The notes beneath the pieces were generated by a model. It had not been told where the DNA came from, made no database searches, and saw only the letters and a program-made list of their open reading frames with translations. From assembly GCA_023430365.1 (NCBI GenBank), contig JAEZAS010000053.1, forward strand, positions 1 to 23,574: a stretch of DNA of 23,574 nucleotides, in the 5' to 3' direction. Positions 1 to 7,304 of this stretch are shown here, piece after piece (the first letter of the stretch is position 1; each line of letters begins with the position of its first letter). Made by a program: the position numbers and the translations under genes. The stretch comes from Planctomycetota bacterium (lineage in GTDB: Bacteria; Planctomycetota; Planctomycetia; Pirellulales; Pirellulaceae).

Positions 1-679
1 CCCGCTTCATCCGCTTGTAGCCGAGCTCGATGTAGTCCTGAAATTTCAGCTGGCGGGCCATTTCGTCGCGGAGCTTCACCAGATCGTCGAAGATCCGATC
101 GAGCTGCGATCGGTTGTCGGCGAACCATTGCCAGCGGGCCATTTCGGCGTCGTGGCGAGTCTGGCGGTCGGGGTCCTCGCGAAACTTCTGGATGCCCGAC
201 AGGTTGTAGTCCTCGCCGCGGAACTTGACCTTGGCCCCTGCCGTCAATTCGCTGTACTCGGCGTGCAACTTGGCCTCGCGCAAGAGGTGCTGCTCGATCT
301 TGGGATCGAACGCCATGACGTCCGCCTCCCAGAGAGCGAAGGCCTGCTGGCCAAGCTGACGTTCCAATTCGGATCGAAATGGGCTTTGCAGCAGCGACCG
401 CTTCATCCGCACTTCGAGATCGATCAGCCGCGGCGTGAGTTCGTCGCAGTACTCACGTTCTTTTTTGAACTGCTCGTTGCGTGTGTCCTGGTTGAAACGC
501 AGGTTGACGAGCGCGTTCCAGGTTTCCAGTTCCCGGCGGAGAGCGTCCCAGCGGCGGACGACGGCGAGTTGCTCATCGGCCGATTGGGCGTTTTGGAGCG
601 CCGCCTCCAGCTCACGCGATTTCGCGGCGACTTCGTCGTAGACGGGAGTGGGGGCGGTGAGATCGTCGATGGTGAGCAT
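1..679 (-). CDS. M3-family oligoendopeptidase (PepF-like), N-terminal part, cut by window edge
   Basis: The reading frame is open from an ATG at 679 down to the window edge, about 226 residues. It begins MLTIDDLTAPTPVYDEVAAK, is rich in charged alpha-helical residues, and reaches a conserved-looking stretch, FDDLVKLRDEMARQL followed by FQDYIELGYKRMKR. That stretch resembles the region upstream of the HEXXH zinc site in oligoendopeptidase F and related M3 metallopeptidases. The catalytic HEXXH would lie beyond the window, so activity cannot be judged here. There is no signal peptide, so a cytoplasmic peptidase that degrades short peptides is expected from the family. No clear Shine-Dalgarno precedes the ATG. 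A 7-bp tandem repeat block starts 11 bases upstream of it. The gene is divergent from the acyl-CoA dehydrogenase-like gene. The family call rests on remembered motif similarity. Confidence 0.75.
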   Translation of the reverse strand, partial: MLTIDDLTAPTPVYDEVAAKSRELEAALQNAQSADEQLAVVRRWDALRRELETWNALVNLRFNQDTRNEQFKKEREYCDELTPRLIDLEVRMKRSLLQSPFRSELERQLGQQAFALWEADVMAFDPKIEQHLLREAKLHAEYSELTAGAKVKFRGEDYNLSGIQKFREDPDRQTRHDAEMARWQWFADNRSQLDRIFDDLVKLRDEMARQLKFQDYIELGYKRMKR

Positions 680-689
680 GGTTGGGTTT

Positions 690-724
690 TAGAGGTCAGA
701 GGTCAGATTGCGGATTGCGGATTT
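690..724. repeat. degenerate heptanucleotide tandem repeat
   Basis: Five 7-base units run head to tail: tagaggt, cagaggt, cagattg, cggattg, cggattt. Neighbouring units differ by one or two bases. The block lies in the divergent gap (680-941), just upstream of the peptidase start. The same 7-base period recurs at 15983-16154 and 16980-17061. The rest of the gap shows a TATAAT at 767-772 without a matching -35, and a GAATTC pair around 843-858. Neither is called. Confidence 0.7.
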
Positions 725-941
725 ATTTGGTGCTGGCGGTTGGAAACGACGCGGCGTCAGTCACGATATAATTTCGCTTATCCCTGCGGGATTGACTACC
801 ACGTGGGGTCGGCCTCGCTGCCCATGGCCGCCTCCGTAGTTGAATTCGCCAGAATTCAGACCCATGCGTTGGCGATTCGCGGGGCGTCTTAATTGTGGCT
901 AATTCAGCTACGGCAACTCGCTCGAAACCCAAGATCATCCT

Positions 942-2021
942 ATGCCGCTTGCTCGTATTACCTCGCCTGGCGAACCTGCGCTTGCTGAATTGTGCCAGAA
1001 GCTGCGCGAAAATGCGTCGCAGATGGACGATCCACGCCATTGGCCTGCCCAGCAGCTGCAGTGGTGCGGCGAAGCGGGCGTCTTCGAGTGGTTCGTCGGC
1101 CCCGAGCATGGCGGGCAAGGCTGGAACGAAGCGGATGTCGTCCGCGGCTACCTGGCGCTGAGCGCCTCGTGCCTGACGACGACGTTTATCATCACCCAGC
1201 GAGCGGGCGCGGTGAGCCGGATTGCGGCGAGCGACAATTCGGCGGTGCGCGACGAGTTGCTCCCCGACTTGCTTTCGGGCTGGACCTTCGCAACCGTCGG
1301 CATCTCGCATCTGACGACCAGCCGGCAGCATCTGACGGCGCCCGTGCTCCGGGCGGAAGAAACGGCTGATGGTTTTATTCTCGACGGCTATTCTCCCTGG
1401 GTCACCGGTGGGGAGCACGCTCAAACCGTCGTCACAGGAGCGACGCTCGCCGACGGTCGGCAGATTCTCGTGGCCCTGCCGACCAATCTGCCGGGAGTGA
1501 AAACGCCGCCTTCGCCCCAGCTCATCGGCCTGTCGGCCAGCCACACAGGGCAGGTGGTTTGCGAGCGGGTGCATGTCGACCGCCGCTGGCTTCTCGCAGG
1601 TCCGGTGATGGAGGTGATGAAGCAAGGCGTCGGCGCGAAGACCGGAGGTTTGCAAACTTCGACGCTGGCCGTGGGTCTGGCGTCGGCGGCGCTGCACTAT
1701 CTCGGTCGCGAACTGAACCGTCGGCCGGAATTCACCGAGCCCGCGACCGCCCTAGGTCGTGAACTGGCGGAGCTACAAGGCGATTTGCTGAGCCTGGCGG
1801 ATGGGCGAGAGGTGTGCTCGAACGCGGAGCTACGCACGCGAGCCAACAGTCTCGTCCTGCGTGCCACACAGGCGGCCCTCGTTGCCGCTAAGGGAGCGGG
1901 CTACGTCGTCGGCCACCCAGCCGGCCGCTGGTGCCGGGAGGCGTTGTTCTTCCTGGTCTGGAGCTGCCCCCAGCCAGTGCTGCAATCGAATCTGTGCGAG
2001 CTTGCAGGTTTGTCGGACTAG
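942..2021 (+). CDS. acyl-CoA dehydrogenase-family flavoprotein, atypical C-terminus
   Basis: The protein has 359 residues. The layout follows the acyl-CoA dehydrogenase fold: an alpha-helical N-terminal domain (about 1-110, including GPEHGGQGW), a beta middle domain (about 115-215, with FATVGISHLTTSRQ and GFILDGYSPWVTGG), and a helical C-terminal domain (about 225-355). Members bind FAD and usually desaturate acyl-CoAs; relatives such as DszC or HsaA hydroxylate other substrates. The C-terminus reads REALFFLVWSCPQPV and lacks the familiar YEGT-type segment near the end of classical dehydrogenases. The usual catalytic glutamate is also not evident, so the reaction is open. It has no signal peptide or TM segment. 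The ATG at 942 is the first in-frame start, with no strong ribosome binding site. The gene stands alone between two minus-strand genes. Confidence 0.8.
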   Translation: MPLARITSPGEPALAELCQKLRENASQMDDPRHWPAQQLQWCGEAGVFEWFVGPEHGGQGWNEADVVRGYLALSASCLTTTFIITQRAGAVSRIAASDNSAVRDELLPDLLSGWTFATVGISHLTTSRQHLTAPVLRAEETADGFILDGYSPWVTGGEHAQTVVTGATLADGRQILVALPTNLPGVKTPPSPQLIGLSASHTGQVVCERVHVDRRWLLAGPVMEVMKQGVGAKTGGLQTSTLAVGLASAALHYLGRELNRRPEFTEPATALGRELAELQGDLLSLADGREVCSNAELRTRANSLVLRATQAALVAAKGAGYVVGHPAGRWCREALFFLVWSCPQPVLQSNLCELAGLSD

Positions 2022-2096
2022 TTGCGAATCGAAAGGGTAGCCAACCGGGTGCCGGGGCCTAAGCGGAGCGTGGTCCTCAGAATTACTCCGTCTGGG

Positions 2097-2840
2097 CTAA
2101 CGCCGTTTCCGGCGATACCAGGCGGTCGCTTCGCTGCTGGTCAGCGAGAAGATGATGAAGATCGACGCCACCACAAGCCGTGGCGACAGGCTGATGATGT
2201 TCAGAGCAGCCATGATCAGTCCCAGCCACTGCGAGTAGGAGTGGCGGCTGAGGACCATGATCGCGACGACGATGTTCATCATGCCGAGCATGCCCCAGAT
2301 CATGCCGACGACGTTCATCAGGCTGAGCCCACCCGCCGCTCCCTCTCGAAGCAGCACAAGGAACGAGAGAGCCGCGGCGACCAGTTCGCTGCCGCCTCCC
2401 GCTCCCAGGCAGAAGCCAGCGAGCGTGATTTGCGGCGGCACGTGCCCGCGGATCGCCAGATCGTCTTCGTCCTCGATCGCTTTGACCAGCGAAGGGTGCA
2501 GGTGCGGCGGACGCTCTACGGCGGACATCACGGCGACGGGCGCCTGCACGGCGGCCTGATGCGTCAGGTCTCCTTCGGTCAACTCATCGAAAACGGTTTG
2601 CGGACCAGCCGGCGCCGCAGCCTGCCGCTCGGGAATGCGCAAGCTCGCTCCGCAGGGACATTCGCATTCGAGCCCGGCCAGGTCTTCGGGAGCCACGTGC
2701 TGTTGACCACACCGGCCGCAAGTCACCGCCAACGGCACTTGCAGCACACCGCCGCACGGGCAGCGGCAGGCCATGCCGGCGAAGTCGTCGGGGGCTGAAT
2801 GTTGCTGCCCACAACTCGGACACGCGACGAGAATAGTCAT
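2097..2840 (-). CDS. membrane protein with two N-terminal zinc ribbons
   Basis: The protein has 247 residues from the ATG at 2840. An in-frame TTG at 2867 is possible, but the ATG puts the first CPxCG motif at residue 7. Two 34-residue repeats follow: C7, C10, C25/C27/C29 and C41, C44, C59/C61/C63. Each begins CxxCGQQH and ends CxCPCG, so each probably holds one zinc ion. A linker (about 70-140) leads to a C-terminal half rich in hydrophobic stretches, about four TM helices between residues 140 and 240, ending in the basic WYRRKRR. Planctomycetes carry many such zinc-ribbon/TM proteins without known function. The ribbons are probably cytoplasmic. The gene is divergent from cysC across a 265-base gap. 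No function is assigned. Confidence 0.8.
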   Translation of the reverse strand: MTILVACPSCGQQHSAPDDFAGMACRCPCGGVLQVPLAVTCGRCGQQHVAPEDLAGLECECPCGASLRIPERQAAAPAGPQTVFDELTEGDLTHQAAVQAPVAVMSAVERPPHLHPSLVKAIEDEDDLAIRGHVPPQITLAGFCLGAGGGSELVAAALSFLVLLREGAAGGLSLMNVVGMIWGMLGMMNIVVAIMVLSRHSYSQWLGLIMAALNIISLSPRLVVASIFIIFSLTSSEATAWYRRKRR

Positions 2841-2905
2841 GCGAGAGGAAACCAGATGAGTGATCAACGGGCTCTGGCCACCCTAGCCCAAAGTAGGGGT
2901 TTTCA

Positions 2906-2920
2906 CAAGCGAACCGCTTG
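2906..2920. promoter_or_regulatory. short dyad, possible operator
   Basis: CAAGCG, then three bases, then CGCTTG form a perfect 6-bp inverted repeat in the divergent gap between the zinc-ribbon gene and cysC, 66 bases upstream of the former. It could be a repressor site or chance. Nothing else convincing was found in this gap except the cysC ribosome binding site. Confidence 0.2.
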
Positions 2921-3105
2921 CAAAGCCTCACCGCCGCTTTGAAGGGGCGAAGTTGGAACCGTAAAACGCCGCTCGCCGACCACTTGGAATGCGCAAAGGC
3001 GGGTTACGGACGCTCGTTCAACGGATAGTCGGATTTACGGCGTCCGATACTAGCCCTCCCGCGGTTGGCCCGGGTGGGGTTAAATGGAGAGAGGAGCACA
3101 TCAGC

Positions 3106-3777
3106 ATGGAATCAACGCACGTTGTCTGGCACCAGCACACCGTTTCGCGCGAGGACCGCGCTCGCTTGAACGGACACCAGGGATGCGTGGTCTGGTTCAC
3201 CGGCCTTTCGGGCTGTGGCAAGAGCACGGTCGCCAACTTGGTGGACCGCAAGCTGTATGAGCTAGGCGTGCATAGCTTTGTGCTCGACGGCGACAACGTG
3301 CGGCACTCGCTCAATCCCTCGCCCGCCATGCTGGCTGGCTATGGCGAAGCTTTCGCGAAGCGTTTTGGCCTCGGCTTCTCCGCCGAAGACCGGCAGGAGA
3401 ACATCCGCCGCATCGGCGCCGTGGCGGAGCTGTTTGCTTCGGCGGGACTGGTCACGCTCACCGCTTTCGTAAGTCCTTATCGTTCGGATCGGGCCGGAGT
3501 GCGAAAGCAGGTCGAACAGCGCGGTCAGCCGGGGGATTTCGTCGAGGTGTTCGTCGACGCGCCGCTCGAAATGTGCGAGCAGCGCGACCCCAAAGGGCTC
3601 TACAAGAAAGCGCGCGCCGGCGAACTGAAAAACTTCACCGGCATCGACGATCCGTACGAAGCGCCGGAACATCCGGAATTACGCTTAGACTCTGCCAGCC
3701 ACCCTCCGGAAGTGCTAGCGGAGCAAGTAGTTGAGTACCTGAAAAAAACGGGCAAGATTGGTGCAAAGCGCTCGTGA
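3106..3777 (+). CDS. cysC: adenylylsulfate (APS) kinase
   Basis: The protein has 223 residues, close to the usual 200 or so for CysC. It phosphorylates adenosine 5'-phosphosulfate with ATP to give PAPS, the sulfate donor for assimilation and sulfotransferases. The P-loop GLSGCGKST lies at 33-41. It is followed by the LDGDNVRHSL substrate segment, RQENIRRIGAVAELF, FVSPYRSDR, and the lid-region motif GLYKKARAGELKNFTG-DDPYE. All match the family. The frame stays open upstream to 2989, but the ATG at 3106 is preferred: GAGAGGAG (about 3088-3095) precedes it, and homology starts soon after. It is a stand-alone cytoplasmic kinase, not fused to ATP sulfurylase. No other sulfur genes lie nearby, so its partner sulfurylase must be elsewhere. 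A small BON-domain gene follows on the same strand. Confidence 0.95.
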   Translation: MESTHVVWHQHTVSREDRARLNGHQGCVVWFTGLSGCGKSTVANLVDRKLYELGVHSFVLDGDNVRHSLNPSPAMLAGYGEAFAKRFGLGFSAEDRQENIRRIGAVAELFASAGLVTLTAFVSPYRSDRAGVRKQVEQRGQPGDFVEVFVDAPLEMCEQRDPKGLYKKARAGELKNFTGIDDPYEAPEHPELRLDSASHPPEVLAEQVVEYLKKTGKIGAKRS

Positions 3778-3915
3778 ACGGTTGACTTGCTGCGCCGCAT
3801 CCTTACAGTGAACGTTTCGCAAGGCGGGCGGTCGAGCGCGGCAGGCAAGTCGCCTTACTCGTGGGTTTGCCGGGGGATTCGGAATGGTCTCTCGGCCATG
3901 GATGGAGGCCGACGA

Positions 3916-4170
3916 ATGGCCGGTATTCTCTTTACGGATGCAGCGGAACGAGCCAGGCAAGCCCTCTCTCGCAGCACCATCTACGTGCTCCGCAAGATCG
4001 AAGTGGATTGCGATGTGGATGCAATCGTGCTTCGCGGCTGTGTCGATTCTTTCTATCACAAGCAGCTTGCGCAGGAGTTGGTGAAGGTCGCCGTCGAAGG
4101 TGTCGAGGTGATCAACCTGCTCGAAGTCGACTATCGGCGGAATCTCACTGATTCGTATTGCGACTGGTAA
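3916..4170 (+). CDS. small BON-domain protein
   Basis: The protein has 84 residues from the ATG at 3916. GGAGG at 3904-3908, seven bases upstream, decides this start; the frame is also open to 3787, with another ATG at 3898. Residues about 20-80 (VLRKIEVDCDVDAIVLRGCVDSFYHKQLAQE, then VEVINLLEVDY) fit a single BON domain: an alpha-helix, a beta-strand reading 'ivLrG.Vdsfyhk', then helix and strand. BON domains are thought to bind phospholipid or other ligands, as in OsmY. Here there is no signal peptide or TM segment, so a cytoplasmic location is likely. It lies 138 bases after cysC on the same strand, far enough for its own promoter. The role is unknown. Confidence 0.72.
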   Translation: MAGILFTDAAERARQALSRSTIYVLRKIEVDCDVDAIVLRGCVDSFYHKQLAQELVKVAVEGVEVINLLEVDYRRNLTDSYCDW

Positions 4171-4203
4171 GGCAAGCTTCTTCGCGGAAGGCTGACAACC
4201 GCC

Positions 4204-4226
4204 CGTGACGCGCGATTGACGTCACG
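4204..4226. terminator. possible bidirectional terminator hairpin
   Basis: CGTGACG, nine bases, then CGTCACG form a 7-bp stem in the gap between the convergent BON-domain gene and lpxK. There is no T-tract, so the call is weak. Confidence 0.3.
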
Positions 4227-4276
4227 CACTCGACGAATGTCGTCTTGTCTTGGCCGGAAGCACTTTCAGCGTCCGG

Positions 4277-5344
4277 CTATTGAGCCTTCTGAAGCAATTG
4301 CGTGAGTCGCTCTTCCAGTGACTCTTGCCCGGAGTGAAACGCGGCCGCGACCTGCACCGCCAGCAGCGGCTTGCCCGCCAGGTTCTGGCGGGGGATTTTC
4401 ACCAGATCCTTGTGCGTGCAGACGACCGACTCGGCTACGGGGGCGGTTGTGGCGAGCCACTTCTCTAGCGCGTCCACCTCGGACGGCGGATAAGCGAAGT
4501 GGTCGGGATACTCCCGCATCGCAACGACGTCCGCGCCGCAGGCGGTAAGCGTGTGCTGGAAGCCGGCGGGATTGCCGATGCCGCAGAACGCGGCGACCTG
4601 GCGACCGCGAAGCGACCCGATCGGCAGCATGCTCGCAGCGCCATGCTGGACGAGCGCGGCGGGGCGATGCTCGAGCTCCAGCCAAAGGGCATGGGGAGCC
4701 ATCGCGGCGACTTGCTGGCGAATCTCGTCACGGCGAGCTGCGGAAACGGCGTCGGCACGCGAAAGCGCGACGGCATGGGCCCGGCGGAGCGAGGTCACGG
4801 GTTCGCGGAGCAGGCCGCGGGGAAGCAATCGGCCGGCGCCAAACGGATCGAGGGCGTCGAGCAGCACGAGATCGAAGTCGCGCGCGATCCGGCGGTGCTG
4901 AAACGCGTCGTCGAGGATCAGCACTTGCTTTGGTTCGCGGGCCAAGGCCTCGCGCGCCGCGGCGATGCGATCGGGATTCTGTAGATGGGGCACATCGGGC
5001 AGCTGGGCGGCGATCTCCTGGAACTCGTCGTTCGGCTGTCCCGACTTCGCTCCATAGCCGCGGCTGATCAGCGTCACCTGCGTTCCGTGCTCGCGAAACC
5101 AGCGGGCCAGCCAGACCACCATCGGCGTCTTGCCCGTGCCGCCGACCGTCAAATTGCCGACGCTGATCACCGGCACGCCGACATCGGTTGGCTTGAGTCG
5201 TCCGGAGTCGAACCGGCGGTTCTTGCGGGCGACGACGGCGGCGTAGATGGGTTCCACGCACGCAGCGACGCCTCGCATGGCCCTTGCGATCAGGCCATTT
5301 GTCTCGCCCGTGACAATCGAGCGCCAGTGGGTGGACGACTTCAT
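4277..5344 (-). CDS. lpxK: tetraacyldisaccharide 4'-kinase
   Basis: The protein has 355 residues. LpxK phosphorylates the 4' position of the tetraacyl-disaccharide precursor of lipid A at the inner membrane. The Walker A region SVGNLTVGGTGKTP lies at 61-74, followed by SRGYGA (95-100) and the LDDAFQHRRIARD signature (144-156), which carries the catalytic-site aspartates. An N-terminal hydrophobic/amphipathic region (about 18-40) fits the membrane anchor. The start at 5344 is chosen because it overlaps the stop of the upstream toxin gene in ATGA, and because homology begins soon after. The frame is open 60 codons further, but that stretch shadows the toxin gene. The overlap implies translational coupling to the toxin-antitoxin pair. 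Presence of lpxK implies that this organism makes lipid A. Confidence 0.93.
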   Translation of the reverse strand: MKSSTHWRSIVTGETNGLIARAMRGVAACVEPIYAAVVARKNRRFDSGRLKPTDVGVPVISVGNLTVGGTGKTPMVVWLARWFREHGTQVTLISRGYGAKSGQPNDEFQEIAAQLPDVPHLQNPDRIAAAREALAREPKQVLILDDAFQHRRIARDFDLVLLDALDPFGAGRLLPRGLLREPVTSLRRAHAVALSRADAVSAARRDEIRQQVAAMAPHALWLELEHRPAALVQHGAASMLPIGSLRGRQVAAFCGIGNPAGFQHTLTACGADVVAMREYPDHFAYPPSEVDALEKWLATTAPVAESVVCTHKDLVKIPRQNLAGKPLLAVQVAAAFHSGQESLEERLTQLLQKAQ

Positions 5345-5640
5345 GCGTCGTCCCATTCGAGCGAGGACCAATCGCGGCTGCCGTGCACGACTCGAATCAC
5401 ATGGATCGAGTCGCCGCGAGGTCGAAAGTAGATCACGTAGCTGCCTGAGGTAAAGCAGCGCATATCCGGACGAATCTCGGGCCGTGAGGATCCCATCCCT
5501 GGGCTTTCGGCCAACATTTCGCAACGACGAAGCAATTCTTCGACCGTCCGATCGGCGGCCGGATAGCTGCGTTCGGCCAGGAAGTTCCAGATCTGCACGA
5601 GGTCCAGCCGAGCCCGTAGCGTAAACCCTGCTTTTGCCAT
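5341..5640 (-). CDS. ParE/RelE-like toxin of a type II toxin-antitoxin pair
   Basis: The protein has 99 residues, a normal size for the family. The pattern fits ParE-type toxins: an N-terminal A-R-DL-QIWNFLAERS helix, a second helix with L-RCEMLAESPGMG, then the core strands GSYVIYFRP and HVIRVVHGSRDW. The last matches the widespread 'I.RVLHG.RD' ending. ParE toxins act on DNA gyrase and RelE toxins cut mRNA on the ribosome; which applies here cannot be told from sequence. The gene starts 15 bases after the antitoxin stop and has no ribosome binding site of its own, so coupled translation is likely. Its TGA (5341-5343) overlaps the lpxK ATG. The gene looks intact. Confidence 0.85.
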   Translation of the reverse strand: MAKAGFTLRARLDLVQIWNFLAERSYPAADRTVEELLRRCEMLAESPGMGSSRPEIRPDMRCFTSGSYVIYFRPRGDSIHVIRVVHGSRDWSSLEWDDA

Positions 5641-5655
5641 GGGCCCGGCCGATGA

Positions 5656-5910
5656 CTACTTGGAATGGCGTTGTTCAAACACCCGCCGGCTTTCCGCAAG
5701 AATGTCGTCGAGGTCGATCGGGGCCACCTCGCCCGCATCCGACTGAGCGATCGACTCCTCGAACTCTTCACGAAACTGCCGCGCTCGTTCTTTTTGTCGC
5801 CGCATCAAGTCGATGGCGGCGACTACGGCATCTTGTCGCGACGAAAAAGCTCCCGCCTCGACCAATTGGTCGAGGTAGTGGAGCGTTTCCGCAGGCAGCG
5901 TGAACGACAT
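5656..5910 (-). CDS. ParD/CopG-like antitoxin
   Basis: The protein has 84 residues. The N-terminus MSFTLPAETLHYLDQLVEAGAF, then SSRQDAVVAAIDLMRR, fits a ribbon-helix-helix DNA-binding fold as in ParD and CopG. The acidic C-terminal tail (EEFEESIAQSDAGEVAPIDLDDILAE in pieces) is the usual toxin-wrapping part. An excellent ribosome binding site, GAGGTGA (complement of 5914-5920), lies three bases before the ATG. By family analogy it binds and neutralises the downstream toxin and represses its own promoter. It lies 35 bases after the isocitrate dehydrogenase stop, so it may be cotranscribed with icd as well as with the toxin and lpxK. Confidence 0.82.
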   Translation of the reverse strand: MSFTLPAETLHYLDQLVEAGAFSSRQDAVVAAIDLMRRQKERARQFREEFEESIAQSDAGEVAPIDLDDILAESRRVFEQRHSK

Positions 5911-5945
5911 AAATCACCTCAGTTAAGGCAATTTCACCTTAACCG

Positions 5946-7043
5946 CTACTTCAGCTTGTCGCAAATCGCCTGCGCCATCTCGCGGGTGCCGACGGCGGTC
6001 GGGTCGTTGCGGTCGGCCTTCAGGTCGTAGGTGACGTTTTTGCCTTCCTTGATCACCGTGGCCACGGCGTTTTCGAGCCGCTGGGCGGCGTCGGTTTCGC
6101 CGAGGTGACGCAGCATCAGCATGCCCGAGAGGATCAGCGCGGTCGGGTTGACCTTGTTCTGACCCTTGTACTTCGGAGCGCTGCCGTGGGTGGCTTCGAA
6201 CACCGCGCCGCCGGGGCCGACGTTTTCGCCCGGCGCCACGCCGAGGCCGCCGACCAGGCCCGCGCCGAGGTCGCTGACGATATCGCCATAGAGGTTCGGC
6301 AGGACGATCACGTCGTACAGCTCCGGCTTCTGCACGAGCTGCATGCACATGTTGTCGACGATGCGGTCTTCGAATTCGATGTCCGGATAGTCCTTGGCGA
6401 CCTGCTGCGCGGTGTGCAGGTAGAGGCCGTCCGAGTACTTCATGATGTTGGCCTTGTGGACCGCCGTCACTTTCTTTCGGCCGTGCTTGCGAGCGTAGTC
6501 GAACGCACAGCGGACGATCCGCTCGGTGCCGCTGCGGCTGATCGGCTTGATCGAGACGCCGGTCTCTTCGGCCTTGGTCTTGATCTTCTTGTCGGTCGAG
6601 ATCTTGTTGATGAAGTCGACGAGCTCGGCGGTGGCGGGTTTGCCGGCTTCGAACTCAACCCCTGCGTAGAGATCTTCGGTGTTCTCGCGGACGATGACGA
6701 TGTCGACGCCGACTTCGCTGTAGTAGCTCCGCACGCCCGGATAGTACTTGCAGGGGCGGATGCAGGCGAACAGGCCGAGCTCCTGCCGCAGGTGCACGTT
6801 GATGCTGCGGAAACCAGTGCCGACCGGCGTGGTGATCGGGGCCTTCAGGGCGCACTTGGTGCGGCGGACGCTGGCGAGCACGCTATCGGGCAGCGGCGTG
6901 CCGGTCTTGGCCATCACATCGACCCCAGCCTCCTGCACGTCCCAATTGACCTTCACCCCGGTGGCGTCGATACACATGCGAGCCGCCTCGGCCAGCTCAG
7001 GACCCGTGCCGTCACCCGTAATCAGCGTCACTTCATGAGCCAT
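5946..7043 (-). CDS. icd: NAD-dependent isocitrate dehydrogenase-type enzyme (isocitrate/isopropylmalate family)
   Basis: The protein has 365 residues from the ATG at 7043, with GGGAG (complement of 7052-7056) eight bases upstream. The frame is open to 7130, but that part has no family similarity. The N-terminus VTLITGDGTGPEL, then INVHLRQELGLFACIRPCKYYPGV, IVRENTEDLYAG, the YARKHGRKKVTAVHKANIMK segment, LPNLYGDIVSDLGAGLVGG and FEATHGSAPKY are hallmarks of the beta-decarboxylating dehydrogenases. RENTEDLYAG together with the short length points to isocitrate (NAD-type), not isopropylmalate, dehydrogenase. It converts isocitrate to 2-oxoglutarate and CO2 in the TCA cycle, in the cytoplasm. It is first in a minus-strand cluster with the antitoxin, toxin and lpxK. 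Coenzyme preference was not tested. Confidence 0.88.
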   Translation of the reverse strand: MAHEVTLITGDGTGPELAEAARMCIDATGVKVNWDVQEAGVDVMAKTGTPLPDSVLASVRRTKCALKAPITTPVGTGFRSINVHLRQELGLFACIRPCKYYPGVRSYYSEVGVDIVIVRENTEDLYAGVEFEAGKPATAELVDFINKISTDKKIKTKAEETGVSIKPISRSGTERIVRCAFDYARKHGRKKVTAVHKANIMKYSDGLYLHTAQQVAKDYPDIEFEDRIVDNMCMQLVQKPELYDVIVLPNLYGDIVSDLGAGLVGGLGVAPGENVGPGGAVFEATHGSAPKYKGQNKVNPTALILSGMLMLRHLGETDAAQRLENAVATVIKEGKNVTYDLKADRNDPTAVGTREMAQAICDKLK

Positions 7044-7304
7044 CGCTCCAACTCCCGTCGCAAACAGGCCGCGGCCGCCGGGCAGATCGCAAACCAGCAC
7101 GAAAGCCCTTACGAGACCGCAAGTTACCAAGGGGCGAAGGTATCACGGCCAGCCGGGAGCGTCAACGCGGCGGAAAAGCGGTCCGTTCGCCGAGCCAGCC
7201 TGCACCCCACAAGCGGAAAAACCCCAAGACTTACCCCCTCGCTCTGGGTAAGCTGGTTCGACAGCAGGTACCACCAACACCGCCAGAAGCCGCCAAGCCT
7301 CACC

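Noticed and set aside
767..772. TATAAT -10 box for the acyl-CoA dehydrogenase-like gene
   Set aside because: No -35 at 16-18 bases upstream, and it is 170 bases from the start codon; not enough to call.
128..892. 254-codon plus-strand frame over the oligoendopeptidase
   Set aside because: It is antisense to a frame with clear M3 peptidase similarity, and its text has no recognisable domain.
723..1697. 324-codon minus-strand frame, Arg/His-rich
   Set aside because: It lies antisense to the acyl-CoA dehydrogenase-like gene, has low-complexity composition and no family motif; a GC-rich shadow.
6105..7304. Extending the zinc-ribbon/LRR protein upstream to an 816-residue product
   Set aside because: The extra 400 codons are antisense to icd and look like shadow sequence; the domain architecture starts at the GTG at 7305.
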